Assembly: GCF_020532625.1 (NCBI RefSeq)
Contig: NZ_JAJAUY010000045.1
Coordinates: 1-43,143, forward strand
Source of the DNA: Streptomyces antimicrobicus
Lineage (GTDB): Bacteria > Actinomycetota > Actinomycetes > Streptomycetales > Streptomycetaceae
DNA length: 43,143 nucleotides
Direction: 5' to 3'
Below are positions 1 through 10,599 of the stretch, piece after piece. Under the pieces are notes generated by a model. The model worked only from the letters and a program-made list of their open reading frames with translations, did no database searches and was not told the origin of the DNA. How positions within the stretch are numbered: the stretch's first letter is position 1; every line of letters begins with the position of its first letter. Both the position numbers and the translations under genes were made by a program.

Positions 1-73
1 CCGGCATCACCTCCCGGGCCCCGCCCACGCCTCGCCTCGCCCCACGAGGCCGGTCCCGCCCGGCCAGGCCCCG

Positions 74-133
74 CCCGGCCGGAGCCACCCGGCCCGGCCG
101 CCGCCCGGCCGGAGCCACCAAGCCGGAGCCACC
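74..133. repeat. Short GC-rich direct repeats
   Basis: Three copies of a GCCGGAGCCACC-like unit lie at about 78-89, 108-119 and 122-133. The first two are embedded in a longer shared block (74-90 and 104-120) with a 30-bp period. The surrounding 1-172 is non-coding, extremely C/G-rich and contains no convincing gene. Function is unknown. Confidence 0.5.
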
Positions 134-136
134 CGG

Positions 137-177
137 CCCGCCCCGGCCCGCACCCCCCAAGGGCGGGCCGGGGTGGG
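137..177. terminator. GC hairpin before the kinase gene
   Basis: An 11-bp perfect stem pairs 141-151 with 163-173 around an 11-nt loop, and it can extend outward by four pairs including one G-U. There is no T tract, as is usual in Streptomyces. It could terminate a gene lying left of the window. It also covers the GTG at 173, which argues against that codon being the kinase start. Confidence 0.5.
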
Positions 178-277
178 GTTATCCCCCGGTTCGGACGCCG
201 ACGTGCTGGATGGTCGTGGTTCGGCGGGGGCGGGAGGGTGGTGGGGAGCGGTCGAGCGAGGGAGAGGAGAGGGAGCG

Positions 278-1723
278 GTGGGGAGTCGTGGGGTGGGTGA
301 GGTGCTGCGGGCGCCCGTTCAGGGGCGGTTCTGGCGGGAGCTCGGGTTCGTGCTGCTCGGGATGCCGCTCAGCGTCCTGTACTTCTCGCTCGCCGTGACC
401 GGGGTGAGCATGGGGGCCGGGCTGCTGGTGACCTTCCTGGGGGTGCCGTTGCTCGCCGGGGTGCTGGCCATGGCGCGCGGCTTCGGGCATCTGGAGCGGA
501 CCCGGGCGCGGGTCCTGCTGGGCATGGACATCGCCGATCCGGCGCCGGTGCGGGCCGCGCGGCGGCCCGACGAGTCCGAGGGCGGAGTCATGCGGTGGAT
601 CGGCGCCGTGCTCAAGAGCGGCAGTGCCTGGCGGCACCTGCTGTACTCGCTGATGCACTTCCCCTGGGCTGTGTTCTCGTTCTGCCTCGCGCTGACGCTC
701 TCGACCGTCGGCTGGGCCCTGCTGCTGCACCCGCTCTGGTTCTGGGTCGTCCCGGCCTACACCGACCAGCCCGGGCTGCTGCTCTTCCAGAACGGCGACC
801 ACACCTACGTCCTGGACACCCCGGCGCGGATCGCGGCCTCGTGCCTGTTCGGCCTGCTGATCACCTTGTCCACCCCCTGGGTGGTCCGTGCCCTGGTCAC
901 CGTCGACAAGGTGCTGATCGGCGGCCTGCTGGGGCCGTCCCGGCTCGACTTCCGCGTGACGGAACTGGAGTCGGACCGGGGCGTCGTCGCCGACACCGCC
1001 GCCGCCGACCTGCGGCGCATCGAGCGGGACCTGCACGACGGCGCCCAGGCCCGGCTCGCCGCGCTCGCCATGGACCTCGGCCTCGCCAAGGAGAAGCTGG
1101 CCGAGGACCCGCGGGCCGCCGCCCGCCTGGTGGACGAGGCCCACGGGGAGGTGAAGACCGCGCTCAAGGAGCTGCGGGACCTGGCCCGCGGGATCCACCC
1201 GGCGGTGCTGACGGACCGGGGGCTGGACGCGGCGCTGTCGTCGGTGGCGTCGCGGTGCCCGGTGCCGGTGCGGGTGCGGGTGGACCTGCCGGCGCGGCCC
1301 GCCGCGGCGATCGAGGGGCTCGCGTACTTCACCGTCTGCGAGCTGCTGCGGAACGTCAGCAGGCACGCGGGGGCGCGCAGCGCCACGGTCGACGTGTGGC
1401 GCAGTGGCGACCGGTTGCTGCTCCAGGTCGCGGACGACGGCCGCGGTGGCGCACGGCCGACCGAGGGCGGCGGGCTGAGCGGGCTCCAGGAACGCCTCGG
1501 GGCGGTGGACGGCGTCCTCGTCGTCCAGTCGTCGCCTCCGGCCGCCGCTCGCCCCTCCGACTCCTCCGTCGAGTCCCCCGCCACCTCCTCCCACGAGTCC
1601 ACCACCACTTCTCTCCGGCCCCCCGCCGCCTCTCCCCGGTCCCCCGCCTCCCCCGCCTACGCCGCCGCCACCGGCCTCCCCGCCGGCACCACCGTCACCG
1701 CCGAGCTTCCCTGGCGCGACTGA
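278..1723 (+). CDS. Sensor histidine kinase (HisKA_3 type)
   Basis: Membrane histidine kinase of a two-component system, expected to autophosphorylate and pass phosphate to the regulator encoded next. The first half has two hydrophobic blocks (about residues 18-60 and 125-215) resembling the putative sensor domain of streptomycete NarL-partner kinases. The dimerisation motif RDLHDGAQ places the phospho-acceptor at His253. The ATPase domain shows the N-box RNVSRHAGA (about 358) and DDGRGG (about 386). I chose GTG 278 because AGGAG lies 8 nt upstream; GTG 293 is also possible. An upstream extension to 173 would include a rare TTA codon and a hairpin. Oddity: about 50 Ser/Pro/Thr/Ala-rich residues (about 417-467) interrupt the end of the ATPase domain before the final strand GTTVTAELP. 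The activating signal is unknown. Confidence 0.88.
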   Translation: MGSRGVGEVLRAPVQGRFWRELGFVLLGMPLSVLYFSLAVTGVSMGAGLLVTFLGVPLLAGVLAMARGFGHLERTRARVLLGMDIADPAPVRAARRPDESEGGVMRWIGAVLKSGSAWRHLLYSLMHFPWAVFSFCLALTLSTVGWALLLHPLWFWVVPAYTDQPGLLLFQNGDHTYVLDTPARIAASCLFGLLITLSTPWVVRALVTVDKVLIGGLLGPSRLDFRVTELESDRGVVADTAAADLRRIERDLHDGAQARLAALAMDLGLAKEKLAEDPRAAARLVDEAHGEVKTALKELRDLARGIHPAVLTDRGLDAALSSVASRCPVPVRVRVDLPARPAAAIEGLAYFTVCELLRNVSRHAGARSATVDVWRSGDRLLLQVADDGRGGARPTEGGGLSGLQERLGAVDGVLVVQSSPPAAARPSDSSVESPATSSHESTTTSLRPPAASPRSPASPAYAAATGLPAGTTVTAELPWRD

Positions 1724-1810
1724 GCCCCGCCCCCGGCGCGGTCGGCCCTCCGGGCGTCGACACCGCCCGCGCCCGGCCCCCCGATATCCCCGCCGATTCC
1801 ACTCGGCGAC

Positions 1811-1845
1811 CGGCATGCTTGGCACAGCGTGCGCCGTGCATGCCG
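1811..1845 (+). other. Inverted repeat between kinase and regulator genes
   Basis: CGGCATGC (1811-1818) and GCATGCCG (1838-1845) form 8-bp arms with a 19-nt spacer, and GGC/GCC inside can add three pairs. A smaller CGCCGA/TCGGCG hairpin sits just upstream at 1791-1808. Both lie in the 153-nt gap between kinase and regulator. They could act as an operator for autoregulation or as an RNA attenuator; the sequence alone does not decide. Confidence 0.45.
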
Positions 1846-1876
1846 ATCGATCGAGTGGAACAGGAGCGCCGGAGCC

Positions 1877-2548
1877 GTGGAAGACAGGGTGCGGGTGGTC
1901 ATCGCCGAGGATTCAGTGCTGCTGCGTGAGGGCCTGACCCGGTTGCTGACCGACCGGGGCATTGACGTCGTGGCCGGCGTCGGGGACGCGGAAGCCCTGC
2001 TCAAGACGGTGTCGGACCTGGCGGGGCAGGGCGCGCTGCCCGACGTCGTGGTGGCCGACGTGCGGATGCCCCCCACCCATACGGACGAGGGCGTACGGGC
2101 GGCCGTCCAGCTGCGGCGGGAGCACCCGGGCATAGGCGTGCTGGTGCTGTCGCAGTACGTGGAGGAGCGGTACGCCACCGAACTTCTGGCCGGTTCCAGC
2201 ACCGGAGTGGGCTATCTGCTCAAGGACCGGGTAGCCGATGTCCGAGAGTTCCTTGACGCCGTCGTACGGGTGGCCCGCGGCGGCACGGCCCTGGATCCCG
2301 AGGTCGTGGCGCAGTTGCTGGGCCGTAGCCGCAAGCAGGACGTGCTGGCCGCGCTGACCCCGCGGGAGCGGGAGGTACTGGGCCTGATGGCTGAAGGCCG
2401 GACGAATTCGGCGGTCGCCAGGCAGCTTGTTGTCAGTGACGGTGCGGTCGAGAAGCACGTGAGCAATATCTTCATGAAGCTGGGCCTCTCGCCGAGTGAC
2501 GGGGATCACCGCCGCGTGCTGGCCGTCCTCACCTATCTGAACTCGTGA
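1877..2548 (+). CDS. LuxR/NarL-family response regulator
   Basis: DNA-binding response regulator of 223 residues, presumed partner of the kinase encoded upstream. The receiver domain has the acidic pair Glu11-Asp12, the phospho-acceptor Asp61 in VVADVRMP and the conserved lysine in YLLKDR. The C-terminal half is a LuxR-type helix-turn-helix, running from [15 protein letters not shown] through [18 protein letters not shown] 1877 is preferred because AGGAG stands about 10 nt upstream and the protein then begins directly with the receiver fold; the same frame opens at 1829 without a ribosome site. Its targets are not evident. The inverted repeat at 1811-1845, just before the gene, is a candidate autoregulatory site, which is inference only. 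Confidence 0.93.
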   Translation: MEDRVRVVIAEDSVLLREGLTRLLTDRGIDVVAGVGDAEALLKTVSDLAGQGALPDVVVADVRMPPTHTDEGVRAAVQLRREHPGIGVLVLSQYVEERYATELLAGSSTGVGYLLKDRVADVREFLDAVVRVARGGTALDPEVVAQLLGRSRKQDVLAALTPREREVLGLMAEGRTNSAVARQLVVSDGAVEKHVSNIFMKLGLSPSDGDHRRVLAVLTYLNS

Positions 2549-2681
2549 GTAGCTGACACACTTTCAGATGAGGGGTTGATCGTCTCATTCGGCGTTCCAC
2601 CATGTGAGAGGTCCAGGGAAGGGCACCCTTACGGACGTAGGGTTGGCCTTGGAACCCACGCCTCGAAGGAGGTCCAGTTCA

Positions 2682-4638
2682 GTGACCAGCCAGGTCAGTA
2701 GCCCCGCCGAGCAGACCGGGGGCGCAGAAGGGGCAGAAGGCGCAGAAGGGGCTGTCGTGGGGGGACCGCGAGGCTCCCAGGGGCCGGGGGGCAAGGAGGT
2801 CCGCCGCCTCGATCGGGTGATCATCCGGTTCGCGGGTGACTCGGGTGACGGTATGCAGCTCACCGGTGACCGGTTCACGTCCGAGACGGCGTCCTTCGGC
2901 AACGACCTGTCGACGCTGCCGAACTTCCCGGCCGAGATCCGGGCCCCCGCCGGCACGCTGCCGGGCGTGTCCTCGTTCCAGCTGCACTTCGCCGACCACG
3001 ACATCCTCACCCCCGGCGACGCGCCGAACGTCCTGGTGGCGATGAACCCCGCAGCGCTCAAGGCGAACCTCGCCGACGTGCCGCGCGGCGCGGAGATCAT
3101 CATCAACACGGACGAGTTCACCAAGCGCCCGATGGCCAAGGTGGGCTACGAGACCTCCCCGCTGGAGGACGGGTCGCTGGACGCGTACAACGTCCACCCC
3201 GTGCCGTTGACGACGTTGACGGTGGAGGCGTTGAAGGACTTCGGGTTGTCGCGGAAGGAGGCCGAGCGGAGCAAGAACATGTTCGCGCTGGGTCTGCTGT
3301 CGTGGATGTACCACCGGCCGACCGAGGGCACGGAGAAGTTCCTGCGGCAGAAGTTCGCGAAGAAGCCCGAGATCGCCGAGGCGAACGTGGCCGCGTTCCG
3401 CGCGGGCTGGAACTTCGGGGAGACCACCGAGGACTTCGCCGTCTCCTACGAGGTCGCCCCCGCCACCACCGCCTTCCCCACCGGCACCTACCGCAACATC
3501 TCCGGCAACCTCGCCCTGGCCTACGGCCTGATCGCCGCCTCCCGCCAGGCCGACCTGCCCCTCTACCTGGGCTCCTACCCCATCACCCCCGCCTCCGACA
3601 TCCTCCACGAGCTGTCCCGCCACAAGAACTTCGGCGTGCGGACGTTCCAGGCCGAGGACGAGATCGCCGGGATCGGCGCGGCGCTGGGCGCCGCGTTCGG
3701 CGGGGCGCTGGCCGTCACCACCACCTCCGGCCCCGGCGTGGCGCTGAAGTCGGAGACGATCGGGCTGGCGGTCTCGCTGGAGCTGCCGCTGCTGATCGTG
3801 GACATCCAGCGCGGCGGCCCCTCCACGGGCCTGCCCACCAAGACCGAGCAGGCCGACCTGCTGCAGGCGATGTACGGGCGCAACGGCGAGGCCCCCGTGC
3901 CGATCGTGGCCCCGCGGACCCCGGCGGACTGCTTCGACGCCGCCCTGGACGCCGCCCGGATCGCGCTGACCTACCGCACCCCGGTGTTCCTGCTCTCCGA
4001 CGGCTACCTCGCCAACGGCTCCGAACCCTGGCGCATCCCCGACACCGAGGACCTGCCGGACCTGCGCACCCGCTTCGCGACCGGCCCCAACCACACTCTG
4101 GCCGACGGCACCGAGGTGTTCTGGCCCTACAAGCGCGACCCCCGCACCCTGGCCCGCCCCTGGGCGGTACCGGGCACCCCGGGGCTGGAGCACCGCATCG
4201 GCGGGATCGAGAAGCAGGACGGCACCGGCAACATCTCCTACGACCCGGCCAACCACGACCTCATGGTCCGCACCCGCCAGGCCAAGATCGACGGCATCGA
4301 CGTCCCCGACCTCACCGTCGACGACCCCGACCGCACCGCCCGCACCCTCGTCCTCGGCTGGGGCTCCACCTACGGCCCCATCACCGCGGCCGTGCGGCGG
4401 CTGCGCACCGCGGGCACGCCGATCGCGCAGGCGCACCTGCGCCACGTCAACCCCTTCCCGAGGAATCTCGGCGAGGTCCTGAAGCGCTACGACAAGGTCG
4501 TGGTGCCGGAGATGAACCTCGGGCAGCTGGCCACCTTGATCCGGGCGGAGTACCTGGTCGACGCCCAGTCGTACACCCAGGTCAACGGCATGCCCTTCAA
4601 GGCGGAACAGCTCGCGAAGGCTCTTGAGGAGGCCATCA

Positions 4639-4646
<8 letters not shown>
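2682..4646 (+). CDS. korA: 2-oxoglutarate:ferredoxin oxidoreductase, alpha subunit
   Basis: Large subunit (654 residues) of a two-subunit 2-oxoacid:ferredoxin oxidoreductase that converts 2-oxoglutarate and CoA to succinyl-CoA, CO2 and reduced ferredoxin in the cytoplasm. It is a gamma-alpha fusion. The gamma-like part starts near residue 47 with FAGDSGDGMQLTGDRF, and the pyrimidine-binding alpha part near 295 with YPITPASDILHELS. The transketolase C-like part at the end has HLRHVNPFPRNLGEVL. GTG 2682 follows GAAGGAGG at 2665-2672. The first 45 residues are non-conserved and Gly/Ala/Glu-rich, encoded partly by 9-bp tandem repeats. The gene overlaps korB by 8 bp, so translation is probably coupled. 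Substrate choice rests on family resemblance. Confidence 0.95.
2711..2753 (+). repeat. 9-bp tandem repeat in korA 5' end
   Basis: The unit GGNGCAGAA is repeated three times in tandem with a partial fourth, encoding Gly-Ala-Glu triplets in the non-conserved amino-terminal arm of KorA. Because the unit is a multiple of three, slippage would change arm length without breaking the frame. Confidence 0.6.
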
Positions 4647-5712
<1,066 letters not shown>

Positions 5713-5729
5713 CCGGGCCGAACGCCCCA

Positions 5730-5760
5730 GGGGCCCGAGCGCACCCCGCTCGGGCCCCTT
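5730..5760 (+). terminator. Terminator of korAB
   Basis: A perfect 12-bp stem pairs 5730-5741 with 5747-5758 around a 5-nt loop and is followed by TT. It lies 18 nt after the korB stop. Confidence 0.85.
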
Positions 5761-5815
5761 CGCATGTCCGCCGGACCGCCCCCGCGCGTCCGGGCCGGCA
5801 GAGGGACGTCGCAAC

Positions 5816-5850
5816 ATGTCATGACTGTCTTCAGCCCACGGACATGACAT
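5816..5850 (+). promoter_or_regulatory. Inverted repeat, candidate operator for rarD
   Basis: ATGTCATG (5816-5823) and CATGACAT (5843-5850) are perfect 8-bp arms separated by 19 nt. The right arm overlaps the likely -35 box of the rarD promoter, which would suit a dimeric regulator. The cognate protein is unknown. Confidence 0.5.
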
Positions 5851-5872
5851 CCGGGCCTCCCGGCGATACCGT
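5844..5872 (+). promoter_or_regulatory. Candidate rarD promoter
   Basis: ATGACA (5844-5849, five of six matches to TTGACA) lies 17 nt before TACCGT (5867-5872, fitting TANNNT). This puts the transcript start near 5879, before the AGGAGG ribosome site at 5897. Confidence 0.5.
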
Positions 5873-5906
5873 CGTGAGGTTGGCTTGAAGTCGTCCAGGA
5901 GGCTCC

Positions 5907-6899
5907 GTGAAGGCAGAGACCACCGAGCAGCGCGCCGGCCTGCTCTACGGCTTCGGCGCGTACGGGATGTGGGGCCTGGTGCCCCTGTTCTGGCCGCTGC
6001 TGAAGCCCGCCGGGGCCGTCGAGATCCTCGCCCACCGCATGACGTGGTCCCTGGCCGTCGTCGCCCTGCTGCTGCTCGCGATGCGGCGCTGGGGCTGGAT
6101 ACGCGACCTGGTCCGGCAGCCGCGCAAGCTGGCCCTGACCGCGCTGGCCGCCGCCGTCATCACCGTGAACTGGGGCGTGTACATCTGGTCCGTGAACAAC
6201 GGCGCCGTGGTCGAGTCCAGCCTCGGCTACTTCATCAACCCGCTGGTCAGCATCGCCCTCGGGGTCATGCTGCTCGGCGAGCGGCTGCGCCGCGCCCAGT
6301 GGGTGGCGGTCGGCATCTGCGTGGTCGCCGTGGCGGTCCTGGCCGTCGGGTACGGGCGGCCGCCGTGGATCTCGCTGGTGCTGGCGTTCTCGTTCGGGAC
6401 GTACGGGCTGATCAAGAAGAAGATCAACATGGGCGGTCTGGAGTCGCTGGCGGCCGAGACCGCCGTGCAGTTCCTGCCGGCCCTCGGCTACCTGCTGTGG
6501 CTGGGCTCCCGCGGCGAGTCCACCTTCACCGCGCAGGGACCCGGGCACGCCGCCCTGCTGGCCGTGACCGGCCTGGTCACGGCGCTGCCGCTGATCTGCT
6601 TCGGCGCGGCGGCGATCCGGGTCCCGCTCTCCACACTGGGTCTGCTCCAGTACCTGGCGCCGGTGTTCCAGTTCAGCCTCGGCGTCCTGTACTTCCACGA
6701 GGCCATGCCGCCCGAGCGCTGGGCCGGCTTCTCGCTCGTCTGGCTCGCGCTGACCGTCCTCACCTGGGACGCCCTGCGGACCGCCCGCCGCTCGCGGGCC
6801 GCGCTCGCCGGCTCCGCGACCGTGACGCCCGCCGGTCCCGCCAACCCCGCCTCCCCCGCCGGCGCGCCGGCCGCGCCGGCCGCGCACGAACCGGCGTAA
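5907..6899 (+). CDS. rarD: RarD-type EamA-family transporter
   Basis: Inner-membrane protein of 330 residues with about ten hydrophobic segments, belonging to the drug/metabolite transporter superfamily. The start resembles RarD: a short polar tail, then GLLYGFGAYGMWGLVPLFWPL, with the later conserved stretches AHRMTWSL and NWGVYIWSVN. The substrate of RarD proteins is not firmly known; the name comes from a chloramphenicol-sensitivity phenotype. GTG 5907 has a perfect AGGAGG, though only 4 nt away, so translation may be limited by spacing. The last 30 residues are an Ala/Pro-rich tail that is probably disordered. The gene appears monocistronic, with its own promoter and a terminator at 6920. 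Confidence 0.9.
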   Translation: MKAETTEQRAGLLYGFGAYGMWGLVPLFWPLLKPAGAVEILAHRMTWSLAVVALLLLAMRRWGWIRDLVRQPRKLALTALAAAVITVNWGVYIWSVNNGAVVESSLGYFINPLVSIALGVMLLGERLRRAQWVAVGICVVAVAVLAVGYGRPPWISLVLAFSFGTYGLIKKKINMGGLESLAAETAVQFLPALGYLLWLGSRGESTFTAQGPGHAALLAVTGLVTALPLICFGAAAIRVPLSTLGLLQYLAPVFQFSLGVLYFHEAMPPERWAGFSLVWLALTVLTWDALRTARRSRAALAGSATVTPAGPANPASPAGAPAAPAAHEPA

Positions 6900-6919
6900 A
6901 TCCACCTGCACCAGCCCCA

Positions 6920-6954
6920 CGATCCCCGCCATGGGCCACCCATGGCGGGGATCG
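6920..6954 (+). terminator. Terminator of rarD
   Basis: Perfect 16-bp stem, 6920-6935 paired with 6939-6954, around a 3-nt loop, 20 nt after the rarD stop. There is no strong T tract. Confidence 0.88.
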
Positions 6955-6989
6955 TCCGTTATGCGAACTACGCTGACCGATTCCTGACC

Positions 6990-8861
<1,872 letters not shown>

Positions 8862-8869
8862 GGTGATCT

Positions 8870-9073
8870 TCAATTGCCGAACCGCTCCTGGAAGTAGCCC
8901 CAGTGGACCGCGAACTCCTCTATGCCGGTCAGGAAGTCCGTGCGGTCCTGGTCCAGTTCGCGTTCCGTGACCTCGGTGATCAGCGCGGACACCGTCGTCC
9001 CCAGGGCCGCCGCACGCGCCTTGAGGCGGTCGTGGAACTCCTCGTCCAGGCGGATGGTGACGTGTCTCGACAT
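8870..9073 (-). CDS. Ribbon-helix-helix antitoxin
   Basis: Small (67-residue) protein whose first 45 residues match the Arc/CopG ribbon-helix-helix pattern: a strand HVTIRLDEEF, then helices DRLKARAAALG and VSALITEVTEREL. Such proteins bind operators as dimers, and the tail after residue 45 (TGIEEFAVHWGYFQERFGN) would wrap the toxin. It precedes the toxin gene in one transcript, the usual antitoxin-first order. I prefer ATG 9073 over GTG 9082: TACCGT, a good -10 box, lies at 9081-9086 and ends 7 nt before the ATG, suggesting a leaderless message. No other ribosome site is well placed. Confidence 0.75.
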   Translation of the reverse strand: MSRHVTIRLDEEFHDRLKARAAALGTTVSALITEVTERELDQDRTDFLTGIEEFAVHWGYFQERFGN

Positions 9074-9080
9074 GCCCTTC

Positions 9081-9086
9081 ACGGTA
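9081..9086 (-). promoter_or_regulatory. Candidate -10 box of leaderless antitoxin transcript
   Basis: TACCGT on the minus strand ends 7 nt before ATG 9073, placing transcription start at or next to the start codon. Any -35 contact would fall inside the terminator palindrome at 9089-9134. Confidence 0.4.
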
Positions 9087-9088
9087 CG

Positions 9089-9134
9089 GCACGGCGACGG
9101 GCCGGGACACCCGGTCCCGGCCCGTCGCCCGTGC
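9089..9134 (-). terminator. Terminator of the lolA-like gene
   Basis: A 16-bp perfect stem (9093-9108 with 9114-9129) has a 5-nt loop and extends by four more pairs (9089-9092 with 9131-9134) past a single bulged base. It lies 19 nt after the stop of the lolA-like gene and immediately upstream of the antitoxin promoter region. Confidence 0.85.
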
Positions 9135-9153
9135 TCCGAGGCGCGCTCGCCGG

Positions 9154-10383
9154 CTACTTGTTCGCCTCGGCGGCCTTCACCAGCGCGTCCTTGGTGACGG
9201 CGCCGACGTAGACCTTGCCGTCGTCCGTGACCAGGGCGTTGACCAGGCGGGTCGACAGCACCCGGCCCTCGCCGAAGCTGCCGGAGACCTTCTCGCCGAG
9301 GGAGTTCAGGAAGTCCTGGGCCTGCTTCGGCGCGTTCTTGTCGTTCTCCAGCTCCTTCAGGCCCTTGCCCGCGCCGGAGTCGATCCGGGCGATGGTCGAC
9401 CAGCCCTCGCCGAGGATCCTGGGCTCGCCCTGACCGCCGGCGCCGCCGGTCAGGCCGTCGAGCCCGGGCAGCATGTCGAGGCCCTTGAAGCCCTTGTCGA
9501 AGCCCTTGCCGGCGTGGTCGCCACCGCCCTCCACGACCTTCGCGCCCTTGGGCGGGGTGAAGTCGAACGTGCCCGCCGCCGGGGCGGCGAACTCCACCTT
9601 GGTGAAGCCCGCGTCCACGATCGGCTTGCCGCCCTGGCTGGAGAGCAGCTGGAAGCGCAGCGGCACGCCGTTCTTGGCGTCGACCGCGATCTGGACCGAA
9701 CCGACCGTGGAACCGGCCTGCTTGGGCTTGAGCACGAGCTGGTAGGCGTCCCGGCCGGCCACCTGGGCGGTCTCGCCGACACTGACGTCGGTGGTCGGGC
9801 CGGCGGCCTTCAGGGCCTCCTCGGCCAGCTGCTTGGGCGTGGAGGGCATCCGGTCGGCGGTCTTGTGCTCCTTGCCGCCGCTGCCCTGCCGGTCCTTGCC
9901 GTGCCCGCCCTGGCCCGCCTCCGGGTTCTTCTCGTGGAAGACCTCGTTCGACTTGCTGTCGTAGCCCCAGACCTCGTCGCCGTTGTGGACGAAGGAGTAC
10001 TCGTCCTTGCCGTCGAGGAAGGTCACCTTCTGCCGGTCCGGGCCGTCGGCGGCCACCTTGAAGGTGTGCGTGCCGTTCGCCAGCTGGGCGATCTTGTCCT
10101 CGGGCGAGGCCGAACCGCCGGTCATCCCACCGCCGCCCAGCAGGCCGGACGCGATCTTCGGCAGGCCGAGGTCGGTGCTGATCCTGGCCGTGCCGGACAG
10201 CTGCTGCACGTCCGAAGCCGCGATCTTCTCGATGAGCTCCTGCGCCGTGATCTTCGGCAGGTCCGGGCTGCCGGCGTTCGCGAAGGCCGGGACCATCGCG
10301 ACGGTCGCCGCGGCCACACCCGCCACCGCGATCGGTACGGCGTACCGCGCGGCCTTGCGAGGAGTCTTCGTGTTGCCTGCCAT
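9154..10383 (-). CDS. LolA-like exported protein
   Basis: Exported or membrane-anchored protein of 409 residues. A basic start (KTPRKAAR) and hydrophobic stretch (about residues 15-35, ending in AFANA) form a signal segment. The mature part resembles the LolA/RseB beta-barrel fold as found in actinobacteria, with strand-rich blocks such as HTFKVAADGPDRQKVTFLDG, EYSFVHNGDEVWGYDS and AYQLVLKPKQ. Gram-positive members have no outer-membrane role; lipid handling or envelope sensing is a guess. A Gly/Lys/His-rich linker occupies about 190-215. ATG 10383 is chosen because the signal peptide follows at once; a weak AGG lies 8-10 nt upstream. Strong hairpins flank the gene, so it is probably a single-gene transcript. 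Confidence 0.8.
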   Translation of the reverse strand: MAGNTKTPRKAARYAVPIAVAGVAAATVAMVPAFANAGSPDLPKITAQELIEKIAASDVQQLSGTARISTDLGLPKIASGLLGGGGMTGGSASPEDKIAQLANGTHTFKVAADGPDRQKVTFLDGKDEYSFVHNGDEVWGYDSKSNEVFHEKNPEAGQGGHGKDRQGSGGKEHKTADRMPSTPKQLAEEALKAAGPTTDVSVGETAQVAGRDAYQLVLKPKQAGSTVGSVQIAVDAKNGVPLRFQLLSSQGGKPIVDAGFTKVEFAAPAAGTFDFTPPKGAKVVEGGGDHAGKGFDKGFKGLDMLPGLDGLTGGAGGQGEPRILGEGWSTIARIDSGAGKGLKELENDKNAPKQAQDFLNSLGEKVSGSFGEGRVLSTRLVNALVTDDGKVYVGAVTKDALVKAAEANK

Positions 10384-10498
10384 GTCAGTGACCTGCCCTC
10401 TGTGTCTTGGGGCGGCGACCGCCGTGTCGCCGCGCTCACCCGATCCGGTGGGGTTGGTACATCCATCTGACCAAATCGGGCCCGCCGCGGCGTCAGCC

Positions 10499-10516
10499 CG
10501 CGGAGCCAACTCCGCG
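10499..10516 (-). other. Small hairpin upstream of the lolA-like gene
   Basis: A perfect 7-bp stem, CGCGGAG with CTCCGCG, encloses a 4-nt loop between the polyprenyl synthase terminator and the lolA-like gene. It may be a second stop signal or an operator. Confidence 0.35.
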
Positions 10517-10540
10517 TACGACCCTGGGATGACATGACGA

Positions 10541-10578
10541 GGCCCCTCCGCCTACGTCCCGTAGGGGTCGGAGGGGCC
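10541..10578 (-). terminator. Terminator of the polyprenyl synthase gene
   Basis: A 10-bp stem (10541-10550 with 10569-10578) continues, after a 3-nt bulge, into a 5-bp stem CCTAC/GTAGG with a 5-nt loop. It lies 21 nt beyond the stop codon. Confidence 0.82.
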
Positions 10579-10599
10579 CGGTGCGCCGGCTCGCGCCGC

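Noticed and set aside
173..277. Amino-terminal extension of the kinase from GTG 173
   Set aside because: It includes a TTA codon, begins inside a hairpin, has no ribosome site and adds only Gly/Arg-rich sequence.
2576..2604. korA promoter at TTGATC
   Set aside because: No acceptable -10 hexamer lies at 16-19 nt; other pairings are equally poor, so no promoter is claimed.
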